Of a stretch of 64,000 nucleotides of DNA, positions 8,626-16,728 are shown in pieces. Within the stretch, counting starts at the first letter, position 1. Each line of letters opens with the position of its first letter. The notes beneath the pieces are model-generated. The model searched no databases and had not been told where the DNA came from. It was given only the letters and a program-made list of their open reading frames with translations. The position numbers and the translations under genes were made by a program. The DNA lies in the NCBI GenBank assembly GCA_963663665.2, contig CAXXKP010000010.1, positions 248,001 through 312,000 on the forward strand, written 5' to 3'. The DNA comes from SABI01 sp963663665. Lineage in GTDB: Bacteria; Spirochaetota; Spirochaetia; Sphaerochaetales; Sphaerochaetaceae.

Positions 8626-10125
8626 ATGGAAAGCTTTATGCTATTAATGGATGGGTTTACTGTAGCTTTACAACCTATGAACCTATTATGGGTAACGATG
8701 GGTGGCGTACTTGGAACAATCATCGGTATGCTTCCAGGTCTAGGGCCTGCTACAGGCGTAGCAGTTCTTCTTCCTCTAACTTTTACCATGGGGCCTGTTG
8801 CAGCTCTTATAACCATGGCTGGAGTATATTATGGAGCGATGTTTGGAGGATCTAGAGCATCAATTTTATTAAATACTCCTGGTGATGGTGCTGCAGTTGC
8901 AGCAACCTTTGATGGTTTCCCGATGGCTAAACAGGGAAGAGCTGAAGCCGCTTTAGCAATTTCTGCTATAGCTTCATTTATCGGAGGGACAATTGGAACA
9001 ATAATAATGGTATTTATATCTGTACCAGTAGCCCGATTTGCTATCAAATTTGGTGCAGCAGAATATTTCCAGCTTTATGTATTCGCTCTCGCTGCCACCG
9101 CTTCACTTACTAAAGGGAATAGGATAAAAGGCTTCATATCGATGATAATTGGATTGATGATTGCGACGATTGGAATTGATCCACAGTCAGGAATTAAGCG
9201 ATTCACCTTTGGAATCTTGGAATTGCAATCAGGTATTGATTTCCTCGTAGTGATTATTGCTGTGTTTGCTCTTGGAGAAGTATTTAAGAGTTTCCAGAAT
9301 ATTAATGAAGGAAAAGTTAATATACAGAAAAAATTTGGCAAGATTTGGCTCTCTCGGAAGGAATGGAAACGATGTGTCTGGCCAATAATACGAAGTACTC
9401 CGATTGGATTCTTTGTTGGGGCCCTTCCTGGAGCAGGTGGCACAATGGCCTCATTAATGGTTTATAATAATGAACGCCAGTTATCGAAACACCCTGAAGA
9501 ATTTGGAAACGGAGCAATTGAAGGCTTGGCTGCACCAGAAGCTGCTAACAATTCTGCTTCTGTTGGTGCTATGATCCCTATGCTAACATTGGGCATTCCA
9601 GGTTCTGGTACAACCGCAGTGATGATGGGAGCCCTCATGATTCTTGGATTGAAACCTGGACCTCTTTTATTTCAGCAACAACCACACATTGTATGGGGTT
9701 TGATTGCAAGTATGTTTATCGGTAATATTATCCTGGCACTTGTGAATATTCCGTTAGCTGGTGTATTGGTTCGAATTCTTTCTGTGCCCCCTAAAATTCT
9801 ATATCCGATAATACTTGGATTATCTTTTGTAGGTACATATGCTATTAGTTTTAGCATTATGGATTTTTATTTCTTATTAGTATTCGGAGTTCTTGGTTAT
9901 ATCATGGAGAAAGTAAAAATTCCTAGCTCCCCATTAATTCTAGCTGTAATTGTCGGGAACAGTATGGAACAGTCTTTCAGACGTGCTTTTGTTATTTCTG
10001 ATAGTTCACTGGGGGTTTTCTTTAAATCACCTATCTGTATTGTATTTTTCTCACTTACTGTTATTTCTATACTTTATCCTGTACTAAAAAGCGTATTACT
10101 AAAATTAAGAAATAATCAAAATTAA
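8626..10125 (+). CDS. tctA: Tripartite tricarboxylate transporter large membrane subunit
   Basis: TctA is the ~12-helix channel subunit. The 499-residue protein matches the usual ~500 and carries the two-fold repeated family signatures: GMLPGLGPATGVAVLLPLTF near 35-55 and GALPGAGGTMASLMVYNNER near 265, plus EGLAAPEAANNSASVGAMIP and LGIPGSGTTAVMMGAL. The start follows an AGGAGG-like site and lies 8 bases after tctB. With TctB and TctC it completes a citrate uptake route beside the cytosolic lyase. A strong hairpin downstream ends this transcription unit. Confidence 0.95.
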   Translation: MESFMLLMDGFTVALQPMNLLWVTMGGVLGTIIGMLPGLGPATGVAVLLPLTFTMGPVAALITMAGVYYGAMFGGSRASILLNTPGDGAAVAATFDGFPMAKQGRAEAALAISAIASFIGGTIGTIIMVFISVPVARFAIKFGAAEYFQLYVFALAATASLTKGNRIKGFISMIIGLMIATIGIDPQSGIKRFTFGILELQSGIDFLVVIIAVFALGEVFKSFQNINEGKVNIQKKFGKIWLSRKEWKRCVWPIIRSTPIGFFVGALPGAGGTMASLMVYNNERQLSKHPEEFGNGAIEGLAAPEAANNSASVGAMIPMLTLGIPGSGTTAVMMGALMILGLKPGPLLFQQQPHIVWGLIASMFIGNIILALVNIPLAGVLVRILSVPPKILYPIILGLSFVGTYAISFSIMDFYFLLVFGVLGYIMEKVKIPSSPLILAVIVGNSMEQSFRRAFVISDSSLGVFFKSPICIVFFSLTVISILYPVLKSVLLKLRNNQN

Positions 10126-10148
10126 GGATTTCTATTGGGAGATAATAT

Positions 10149-10198
10149 AACCAACGACTTTCTGAATCTTTCAGAGGGTTGTTGGTTAAATATGTTTT
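10149..10198 (+). terminator. Terminator after tctA
   Basis: AACCAACGAC (10149-10158) pairs with GTTGTTGGTT (10178-10187) with one wobble, and an inner TCTGA/TCAGA extends the stem. A T-rich stretch (TATGTTTTTC) follows. Confidence 0.7.
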
Positions 10199-10277
10199 TC
10201 CATTTACATGGGATCGGGATTAACTTTTCTCTAAACACATCAAAAGGAATAGATATAAAAATATTAAGGGATTAGGG

Positions 10278-11789
10278 ATGACTATACAAGAATTTCAGCA
10301 ACTACTGTATGATAAAGAAGTACGTGCTTCGAGAATTCAATCAATTATAACAAGCACTCATCTCCCCTTAATAGAATTGACTCTCAATATTCCTGGCACT
10401 GAAAAACAAAATCCAAAATTTTATCTGTTGCATCGTTATCTTGAGAACCTTGTAAGACAAGTATTTGATTCTCATTCGATAGTAATAACACAACAATACC
10501 ACGAGTACTTATCATCGGGTTCTTGTGCGCTACTCTCTTTTTGCCCAACACCTCTAAATCAAAATATATCTTCAATCGAAAATTTTTGTATTGAAGTGAA
10601 AAGTTTTATGGTGGCCATTGAAGAAAGTGAACCTTTAGGTCGTTTATTCGATATTGATGTGTTTTATCCAGATGGGAAAAAACTTCAGCGAAGTAGTGGA
10701 CTGCGCCGATGCTTGTTGTGTGGAAATAAGGCATTGGTATGCGCTCGTTCAGGAGCTCACCCTATTAAGGAATTGAGTGTCGAAATTGAAAGATTAATGG
10801 ATGAATCGGTCGGATTCCAACAGTTCATTGAGTTTCCTATAGCACCTATTGGAACTCATACTACTCAGTTACCATTGTTATTCAAATACATAGCACAGAT
10901 TGCACAAAAGGCAATGATGGGCGAAGTATTGCTCACACCAAAGCCAGGTCTTGTGGATAAAAACAACTCTGGTTCACATCATGATATGGACTATTTCACT
11001 TTTAGTGCTACGACCTGTGCATTGGGAAACACTTTTCAGAAAATGATAAAAGCAGGATATGATGCTGATCAAGATTGTCGTAGTGATCTTATGAAATTGC
11101 TTCCTATTTTAAGAGTTATAGGTCTAGAAGGGGAAAAAGCAATGTTCGCTGCTTCTCAAGGAGTTAATACGCAAAAAGGACTAATTTTCTCGATAGGGCT
11201 TATCTTAGGAGCTATGGGGGTATTTCTAAAAGACAAAAAGATATCTCCAGATATTTTACCAACTGGATCATTGTTTCTTGAGCATGATTTACGAATAATC
11301 ACACAGTATGTTCGTGAAATTTGTAAGGGAATGGTAGAAAGAGAACTAACTACAAAAATTGAAAATAATCTACTTAGAACTTACGGAGAGAAATTACATG
11401 CGAATTCTGGTGTTCAAGGCGCAAGAGGAGAAGGTGAGGCCGGATTTCCATCAGCCTTCCATGCCTACGAAATGTTAAATTATCTCCTCACAACCAAAGG
11501 AACTCAATATTACCAAAATTTTGAAAAATCAGCACTTCAAACATTAATGGTGGTTATGAGTGACATTATAGACACTAATGTCCTCGGAAGGCATGGGTGG
11601 AATTCATTACTTGATATGCATAACAAAGTTCAGCAGTATTTGAAACAAGGCGGAGTAGGAAACGATGTAGGAATGGAAGGGCTTAAAAACTTAGACACAG
11701 AATTCATTATTCAAAATATTAGTCCAGGAGGTGCTGCAGACACTCTTGCTACAGCTTTATTCTTTTACTACCTCACCGTTCCTTTATAA
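10278..11789 (+). CDS. citXG: CitX-CitG fusion: citrate lyase prosthetic-group synthesis and transfer
   Basis: Residues 1 to ~185 are CitX (apo-citrate lyase phosphoribosyl-dephospho-CoA transferase), recognised by GRLFDIDVFYPDG and the cysteine-rich RRCLLCGNKALVCARSGAH. Residues ~205-503 are CitG (triphosphoribosyl-dephospho-CoA synthase), recognised by LLTPKPGLVDKNNSGSHHDM, AKMxA-type helical segments, and GVQGARGEGEAGFPS. The bifunctional protein would make the cofactor from ATP and dephospho-CoA and load it on CitD Ser17. Such fusions are known in some citrate-lyase operons. The gene sits behind the tctA terminator, 152 bases downstream, so may have its own promoter. AAGGG precedes the ATG. 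Confidence 0.93.
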   Translation: MTIQEFQQLLYDKEVRASRIQSIITSTHLPLIELTLNIPGTEKQNPKFYLLHRYLENLVRQVFDSHSIVITQQYHEYLSSGSCALLSFCPTPLNQNISSIENFCIEVKSFMVAIEESEPLGRLFDIDVFYPDGKKLQRSSGLRRCLLCGNKALVCARSGAHPIKELSVEIERLMDESVGFQQFIEFPIAPIGTHTTQLPLLFKYIAQIAQKAMMGEVLLTPKPGLVDKNNSGSHHDMDYFTFSATTCALGNTFQKMIKAGYDADQDCRSDLMKLLPILRVIGLEGEKAMFAASQGVNTQKGLIFSIGLILGAMGVFLKDKKISPDILPTGSLFLEHDLRIITQYVREICKGMVERELTTKIENNLLRTYGEKLHANSGVQGARGEGEAGFPSAFHAYEMLNYLLTTKGTQYYQNFEKSALQTLMVVMSDIIDTNVLGRHGWNSLLDMHNKVQQYLKQGGVGNDVGMEGLKNLDTEFIIQNISPGGAADTLATALFFYYLTVPL

Positions 11790-11797
11790 GAGGTTTA

Positions 11798-11823
11798 AAA
11801 GCTCCCTAAAACTAGAGAGCTTT
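11798..11823. terminator. Bidirectional terminator between citXG and gdhA
   Basis: AAAGCTC (11798-11804) pairs with GAGCTTT (11817-11823). The two genes converge here. The minus strand has the better T-tract after the stem, so the element probably serves gdhA most. Confidence 0.55.
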
Positions 11824-11834
11824 ATTAACTCCTT

Positions 11835-13196
11835 CTATACGTAACCTTGGTCTATCATTGCATGAGCTACTTTTAAGAAACCTGCAATATTAGCTCCATC
11901 AACTAAATTCCCCTTGGTACTATATTGAGCGGCTGTTGTTGAGATATTATTATGGATCCCTTTCATGATCTTTAATAATTCATCATCAACTTTTTTAGCA
12001 CTCCATTGAATTCTTGAAGAATTCTGTGCCATTTCAAGTCCACTTACAGCAACCCCTCCAGCATTTGCGGCTTTTGCAGGAGCAAAAAGAACCCCATTAT
12101 CTAGGAATATATTTACACCTTCAATACAGGTAGGCATATTTGCACCTTCTGCAACCAATTTTACCTTATTATCAACAAGATGGCGAGCATCTAATGCATT
12201 GATCTCGTTTTGAGTAGCACAGGGGAACGCAAGATCTGCTGGATAATTCCAAATAGGATTAAAATCTAAGCTTCCATTATGGGGAATGTAAACAGCAGAA
12301 GGATATTTATCTGCATAGGATGAAATTCTTCCACGTTGAACATTTTTAAGCTGTTTTACATACGATAGCTTTTCATCACTTATCCCATCTTTATCATAGA
12401 TACATCCAGAGGAGTCACTAAGAGTAATAACCTTAGCCCCTAATTGATTAAGCTTTTCTACAGTATATTGAGCAACATTTCCTGAACCACTTACGAGAGC
12501 TACTTTACCCTCAAAGGTATCTTTAACATCTTCAAGCATAGCACCAGCTAGGTATACAAGACCATACCCTGTCGCTTCTGGCCTAATAAAGGAACCACCC
12601 CAAGATGGGCCTTTCCCTGTGAGAACGCCAGTGAATTCATTTCTCAATCTTTTGTATTGACCGTACATGTATCCGATTTCTCTTCCACCAACCCCGATAT
12701 CACCAGCTGGGACATCAGTATTTGGTCCAATGTGCCGTTGTAATTCGGTCATGAAAGATTGAGTAAACCTCATAACTTCTCCATCACTTTTCCCTTTCGG
12801 ATTAAAGTCACTTCCACCCTTGCCACCACCGAGTGAGAGTCCAGTTAGACTATTTTTAAAGGTTTGTTCGAATGCAAGAAATTTGATGATACTAAGATTT
12901 ACAGAAGGATGAAGTCTTAACCCCCCCTTATACGGACCCAACGCACTATTCATTTGAATTCTGAATCCTCTATTGATTTCTAATTCACCTTCATCATTAG
13001 TCCAAGGGACTCTAAAAATTACGGCTCTTTCTGGCTCGATCATTCTCTCTATCACCTTATGATAGGTAATATGAGGAAGATCATCAATGATCTTATCAAT
13101 TGAAATTAAGAACTCTTCAACTGCTTGGTGGAACTCACTTTGATGTGGATCTCTCTGTTTCATATTCTGAAACATCTGGTTCGTTACTGACTTCAT
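11835..13196 (-). CDS. gdhA: NADP-type glutamate dehydrogenase
   Basis: This enzyme reversibly aminates 2-oxoglutarate to glutamate and is a main ammonium-assimilation route in anaerobes. The 453-residue protein matches the hexameric GDH class (~450). It contains PYKGGLRLHPSVN, the catalytic-Lys loop SLGGGKGGSDFNPKGKSD, and the dinucleotide-binding segment VSGSGNVAQYTVEKL. The second of two adjacent ATG codons (13196) is preferred, since GGAG then lies 5 bases upstream rather than 2. It is monocistronic, with a recognisable promoter upstream and a terminator shared with citXG. Confidence 0.96.
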   Translation of the reverse strand: MKSVTNQMFQNMKQRDPHQSEFHQAVEEFLISIDKIIDDLPHITYHKVIERMIEPERAVIFRVPWTNDEGELEINRGFRIQMNSALGPYKGGLRLHPSVNLSIIKFLAFEQTFKNSLTGLSLGGGKGGSDFNPKGKSDGEVMRFTQSFMTELQRHIGPNTDVPAGDIGVGGREIGYMYGQYKRLRNEFTGVLTGKGPSWGGSFIRPEATGYGLVYLAGAMLEDVKDTFEGKVALVSGSGNVAQYTVEKLNQLGAKVITLSDSSGCIYDKDGISDEKLSYVKQLKNVQRGRISSYADKYPSAVYIPHNGSLDFNPIWNYPADLAFPCATQNEINALDARHLVDNKVKLVAEGANMPTCIEGVNIFLDNGVLFAPAKAANAGGVAVSGLEMAQNSSRIQWSAKKVDDELLKIMKGIHNNISTTAAQYSTKGNLVDGANIAGFLKVAHAMIDQGYV

Positions 13197-13214
13197 CATA
13201 ACTCCTTTAAATTT

Positions 13215-13269
13215 AGGTATACCTCAATTTTGGAATTACAATATAACAGTTAATAGATGAGGAAGTAAA
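13215..13269 (-). promoter_or_regulatory. gdhA promoter with a palindrome in the leader
   Basis: On the minus strand TTTACT (13264-13269) and TTATAT (13241-13246) are 17 bases apart. The 10-base palindrome AGGTATACCT (13215-13224) lies in the transcribed leader shortly before the Shine-Dalgarno and could be an operator. Confidence 0.45.
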
Positions 13270-13321
13270 GTATATTTATACATATTTAAAAATAAAAAAT
13301 GTATATTTAAACATTATATTC

Positions 13322-14260
13322 TTATATATATCCAAATGCTAAGAGAGCTAATGTTATAAAGAAGAGAGAAATGATTGATAAAAATGTAGTAAATACAATG
13401 ATTAATCCAGCCAATTCAGCATCTCCATCCATATTTACAGCCATGGAGTAAGAAGATACAGCTGTAGGGGAGGCAAACATCGCCATAAGAATTACGAGAC
13501 TCTCATTTCTGAAACCGAAAAGTATTGCAGCTGTTATACCAACTAAAGGTGCGAAAATGAGTTTTCCCGCAATTGAGAGTGTGAGTTGGATTTTGTTATC
13601 TTTGATTGCATGGAACGAAACAGAACCTCCTAGAATGATAAGTGCTATAGGTGTCGCAATAGCGGCAAGCTCAGCAATCGGTTTTACTAGGATTGATGGG
13701 ATAGTGATATGTGCAATAACAAAAATATAGGCACTGATGGAGGCAATAATAAGTGGATTTGTAATAATCCCTCGTATGATCTTCTTAATATTAATCTTTT
13801 GATTCCTAAAAGATTCAAGAGCTACTACAGAGAGGACGTTTATGAGAGGAACAACAAATGAGACGAGTATTGTAGCTTCTCCAAGAGATGCATCGCCATA
13901 TAGAGACTGAGCAACAGGAATTCCAAATAAAATGAAATTGCTTCGGCTTACTGCTTGAATGATGACGCCTCTCTTGGCATTTACCTTTTCTAATTTTGGT
14001 ATAATTATCATAAATAACATAAACAGTATTATTAATGTAGAAAGAGCGAACGCAATAAGTTTTCCATTAAAATCTTCAGTGATTTCGCTATGATAAATGT
14101 TATTGAATAATAATATTGGCAAAAATAGTGTGAAAATCAGCTTATTAAATTCTTTGAAAGCAGCTAGAGATAATAAATTTGTTTTACGAATAACGAATCC
14201 AAGAAGTAATTTAATTGCAAGAGGGAATACTACTAAAAAAGAGGTAACAAATAATTCCAT
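13322..14260 (-). CDS. AEC-family (auxin efflux carrier-like) transporter
   Basis: The 312-residue protein is almost wholly hydrophobic with about ten predicted helices and the AEC/PIN-like inverted-repeat layout, including LLGFVIRKTNLLS near the start, GIPVAQSLYGDASLGEATILV in the middle and FASPTAVSSYSMAVNMDGDAE near the end. Bacterial AEC members move small carboxylates such as malate, but specificity cannot be read from sequence. It lies 5 bases after mtnA with no clear Shine-Dalgarno, so translation is probably coupled. The co-location suggests transport linked to nucleoside or methylthio-sugar salvage. Confidence 0.8.
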   Translation of the reverse strand: MELFVTSFLVVFPLAIKLLLGFVIRKTNLLSLAAFKEFNKLIFTLFLPILLFNNIYHSEITEDFNGKLIAFALSTLIILFMLFMIIIPKLEKVNAKRGVIIQAVSRSNFILFGIPVAQSLYGDASLGEATILVSFVVPLINVLSVVALESFRNQKINIKKIIRGIITNPLIIASISAYIFVIAHITIPSILVKPIAELAAIATPIALIILGGSVSFHAIKDNKIQLTLSIAGKLIFAPLVGITAAILFGFRNESLVILMAMFASPTAVSSYSMAVNMDGDAELAGLIIVFTTFLSIISLFFITLALLAFGYI

Positions 14261-14265
14261 ATTGA

Positions 14266-15321
14266 CTACTTTTGTAACGATATACGCAATTGTTCAATTG
14301 ATTCATTAAAAGGAGCTCTCAGAATCCCTTTTTCTGTGATAATTCCAGTTACATGTGCATGAGGGGTAACATCAAAGGCTGGGTTATATACATTAAATCC
14401 AGTTGGTGCAATTTGTTCCGTTCCAATAAAAGTGACTTCCCTTGCATCTCTCTCTTCTATGATAATTTCGCCCCCACTTTTCATAGCAAAATCGATAGTA
14501 CTCACAGGCGCTGCTGAATAGAATGGTACATGATACATCTTACAAAGAGCAGAAAGCATGAATGTTCCAATCTTGTTACATACATCGCCATTAGATGCCA
14601 CTCTGTCTGCCCCTAATATGACAACATCTATCTTTCCATCTCGAATAAGAGTTGCCGCAACTGAATCACTAATGAGGGTGCTTGGAATATTTGCTTGTTG
14701 TAATTCCCATGCAGTGAGCCGGGCGCCTTGCAATCGAGGCCGAGTTTCATCAGCATATACGAATATTTCTTTATTTTCATAAAATGCAGTTTTAATAATT
14801 CCAAGTGCTGTTCCCCATCCAGCTGTTGCAAGCGCCCCGGTATTGCAGTGAGTAAGGATAGTTGCTTTTTGAGGGACTACTGAAGAACCGATCTTGCTCA
14901 ATTCTTTATTAATGGCAATATCATCTTCTTTAATCGTATGAGCTAGATGCAAAAGGATTTCTAAGACTCTATTCTTATTTTCATGCTTAACACTCTCATA
15001 TTTCTCCTTCATGATCTTTGTCGCCCACACTAAGTTCACGGCAGTAGGACGAGAATTATTAAGAAATGTAATAGCCTCATCAAATTTCTTTTCAAATTGT
15101 GAACCTTCTAATGATTGGAACTCGTAAGCAGCTAGATATACACCATATGCAGCGGTTGCACCTATTGCGGGTGCTCCTCTAACTACCATATCTCTAATTG
15201 CAAATTCTATATCTAAGAAGGTTTTGCATAAAAAGTATTCAACTTTTTGAGGAAGCAGTCTCTGGTCAATGAGGATAAGCGTGTTGTCTATAAATTCGAT
15301 AGTCTTAAAAGATTCATCCAT
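14266..15321 (-). CDS. mtnA: S-methyl-5-thioribose-1-phosphate isomerase
   Basis: MtnA isomerises 5-methylthioribose-1-phosphate (and 5-deoxyribose-1-phosphate) to the ribulose form. The 351-residue protein has the eIF2B-like fold signatures: VVRGAPAIGATAAYG near 45, RPTAVNLVWA near 90, the catalytic-Cys motif LTHCNTGALATAGWGTALG near 160 and the catalytic-Asp motif ILGADRVASNGDVCNKIGT near 240. AGGAG precedes the ATG. It is the middle gene of a minus-strand mtaD-mtnA-AEC operon, with 17 bases to mtaD and 5 to the transporter. Confidence 0.93.
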   Translation of the reverse strand: MDESFKTIEFIDNTLILIDQRLLPQKVEYFLCKTFLDIEFAIRDMVVRGAPAIGATAAYGVYLAAYEFQSLEGSQFEKKFDEAITFLNNSRPTAVNLVWATKIMKEKYESVKHENKNRVLEILLHLAHTIKEDDIAINKELSKIGSSVVPQKATILTHCNTGALATAGWGTALGIIKTAFYENKEIFVYADETRPRLQGARLTAWELQQANIPSTLISDSVAATLIRDGKIDVVILGADRVASNGDVCNKIGTFMLSALCKMYHVPFYSAAPVSTIDFAMKSGGEIIIEERDAREVTFIGTEQIAPTGFNVYNPAFDVTPHAHVTGIITEKGILRAPFNESIEQLRISLQK

Positions 15322-15338
15322 GAATATGCTCCTGAAAT

Positions 15339-16631
15339 TTAATTGAGTCTATTGAGAATTTCTTTCCAACGGGTAGTAACATCCTGTTTCGTTTTTTCTA
15401 GGTCAAGGAGAGTGAATTCTTTGTTTTTATATAAGATATTGCCTTTAACGATGACAGTATCTACATCAGAAGAAGATGCTCCATAGATAATTGCACTAAA
15501 AGGATTATTCATTGGGGAAACGTGAATAGTATTAATATCGACCATTGTTATATCAGCATCCTTGCCCACTTCAATGGTGCCGCACTCTTTTTCTCTTGAC
15601 AATGCTTTTGCTCCATGAATAGTTGCCATTGAAAGAATATCATACGGAGTAATACCTACAGGATTGTGAGAGGCTGCTGAACCAATCATTGCAGCGAGCC
15701 TCATCTCTTTGAACATATCGAGAGTATTATTTGAGCTTGATCCATCAGTTCCAAGAGCCACATTGATACCATTGTTAAGGTAGTTACTAATTGGAGCAAT
15801 TCCATTACCCAATTTGCAGTTACTTGACGGATTGTGAATAATTGAGGCTTTACTTTTTTTGAAAATCTCTATATCTCCCTCTTTTGGGTGAACGACATGC
15901 GCAATATTTGCTCTCTCGTTCAATACGTCTAGAGAATTAAGATATGCTATTGGAGAAAGATTATGATGAGTTATAGACTGAGAAACTTCAAAAATAGATT
16001 CACTTGCATGAGTATGTAAGTTTACTCTTTCTTGAAAAGCAAGGTCTCGAGCAATTTCGTATGTTCCCTTTGGACAGGTATAAATTGCATGTGGTGCAAC
16101 ATCAAATAAGAGGGCGCGATTACTCTCTTCTCGTGCTCTTTTGAGTGCTGAAAGTGACTCTTCAATTCTTCGAATAGATTCTTTTTCATCGCCAAATAGG
16201 GTAAGCCCTATATTCGCTTTCATTTTTTGTTCACTAACCGCCTGTACAGTTGATGAATTGAAGAAGTACATATCAGCAAAACAGGTAGTACCACTTGAAA
16301 TCATCTCTGCAAGAGCAGCTTTACTTGCAATATATACATCTTCCTCATTTAGAAGATGTTCATAGCGCCATACAGACTCTAGCCATGATTCGAGAGTAGG
16401 GGCTGTGTCATGAAAATTCTTAAAATACTGCATACTTGCATGAGTGTGAGCATTGATAAGGCCCGGGATAGTAATATGATTATTTCCATAAATGATTTCG
16501 TCTGGTGTGAAGGTAGAAGGGATTGTACCCACAGCTATAATTTTACCATCTTCTATTGCAATAGAACCAGTAATTGAATAATCTTTTTGTGTCATCGGTA
16601 AAATGATGGTATCTTTGATAACAATTTTCAT
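15339..16631 (-). CDS. mtaD: 5-methylthioadenosine/S-adenosylhomocysteine deaminase family amidohydrolase
   Basis: This 430-residue amidohydrolase deaminates adenosine-type nucleosides (MTA, SAH, and in the DadD group 5'-deoxyadenosine). Metal-ligand motifs are present: NAHTHASMQYFKN near 60, LHTHASES near 200, HPKEGD further on, and LGTDGSSSNNTLDMFKEMR near 285. The N-terminal and C-terminal strands form the usual small composite beta-sandwich. AGGAT precedes the ATG, and TATAAT lies ~25 bases upstream on the minus strand. As first gene of the mtaD-mtnA-AEC operon it would feed the inosine derivative to a phosphorylase encoded elsewhere and then to MtnA. Confidence 0.88.
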   Translation of the reverse strand: MKIVIKDTIILPMTQKDYSITGSIAIEDGKIIAVGTIPSTFTPDEIIYGNNHITIPGLINAHTHASMQYFKNFHDTAPTLESWLESVWRYEHLLNEEDVYIASKAALAEMISSGTTCFADMYFFNSSTVQAVSEQKMKANIGLTLFGDEKESIRRIEESLSALKRAREESNRALLFDVAPHAIYTCPKGTYEIARDLAFQERVNLHTHASESIFEVSQSITHHNLSPIAYLNSLDVLNERANIAHVVHPKEGDIEIFKKSKASIIHNPSSNCKLGNGIAPISNYLNNGINVALGTDGSSSNNTLDMFKEMRLAAMIGSAASHNPVGITPYDILSMATIHGAKALSREKECGTIEVGKDADITMVDINTIHVSPMNNPFSAIIYGASSSDVDTVIVKGNILYKNKEFTLLDLEKTKQDVTTRWKEILNRLN

Positions 16632-16679
16632 ATATGTATCCTATCACATTATATAAGTGAGAGTCATTAGAAAAGAATG

Positions 16680-16707
16680 AAAAAGGTCACCCAGCACGGG
16701 TGACCTT
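16680..16707 (-). terminator. Terminator after fucI
   Basis: AAGGTCACCC (16683-16692) pairs perfectly with GGGTGACCTT (16698-16707) over 10 bp with a 5-base loop. On the minus strand it is followed by a run of five T, as expected for a terminator of fucI. Confidence 0.85.
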
Positions 16708-16728
16708 CTACTTTGTTAAAAAAAATTT

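Noticed and set aside
8604..9443. Several minus-strand open frames opposite tctA
   Set aside because: They are shadows of the hydrophobic tctA codons; low-complexity Pro/Ala/Ile-rich translations without motifs or ribosome sites.
16632..16660. TATCCTA strings before mtaD and lrgA as extra sites of the citrate response regulator
   Set aside because: They share only seven bases with the TATCCTACAT repeat and are not paired at the same spacing.
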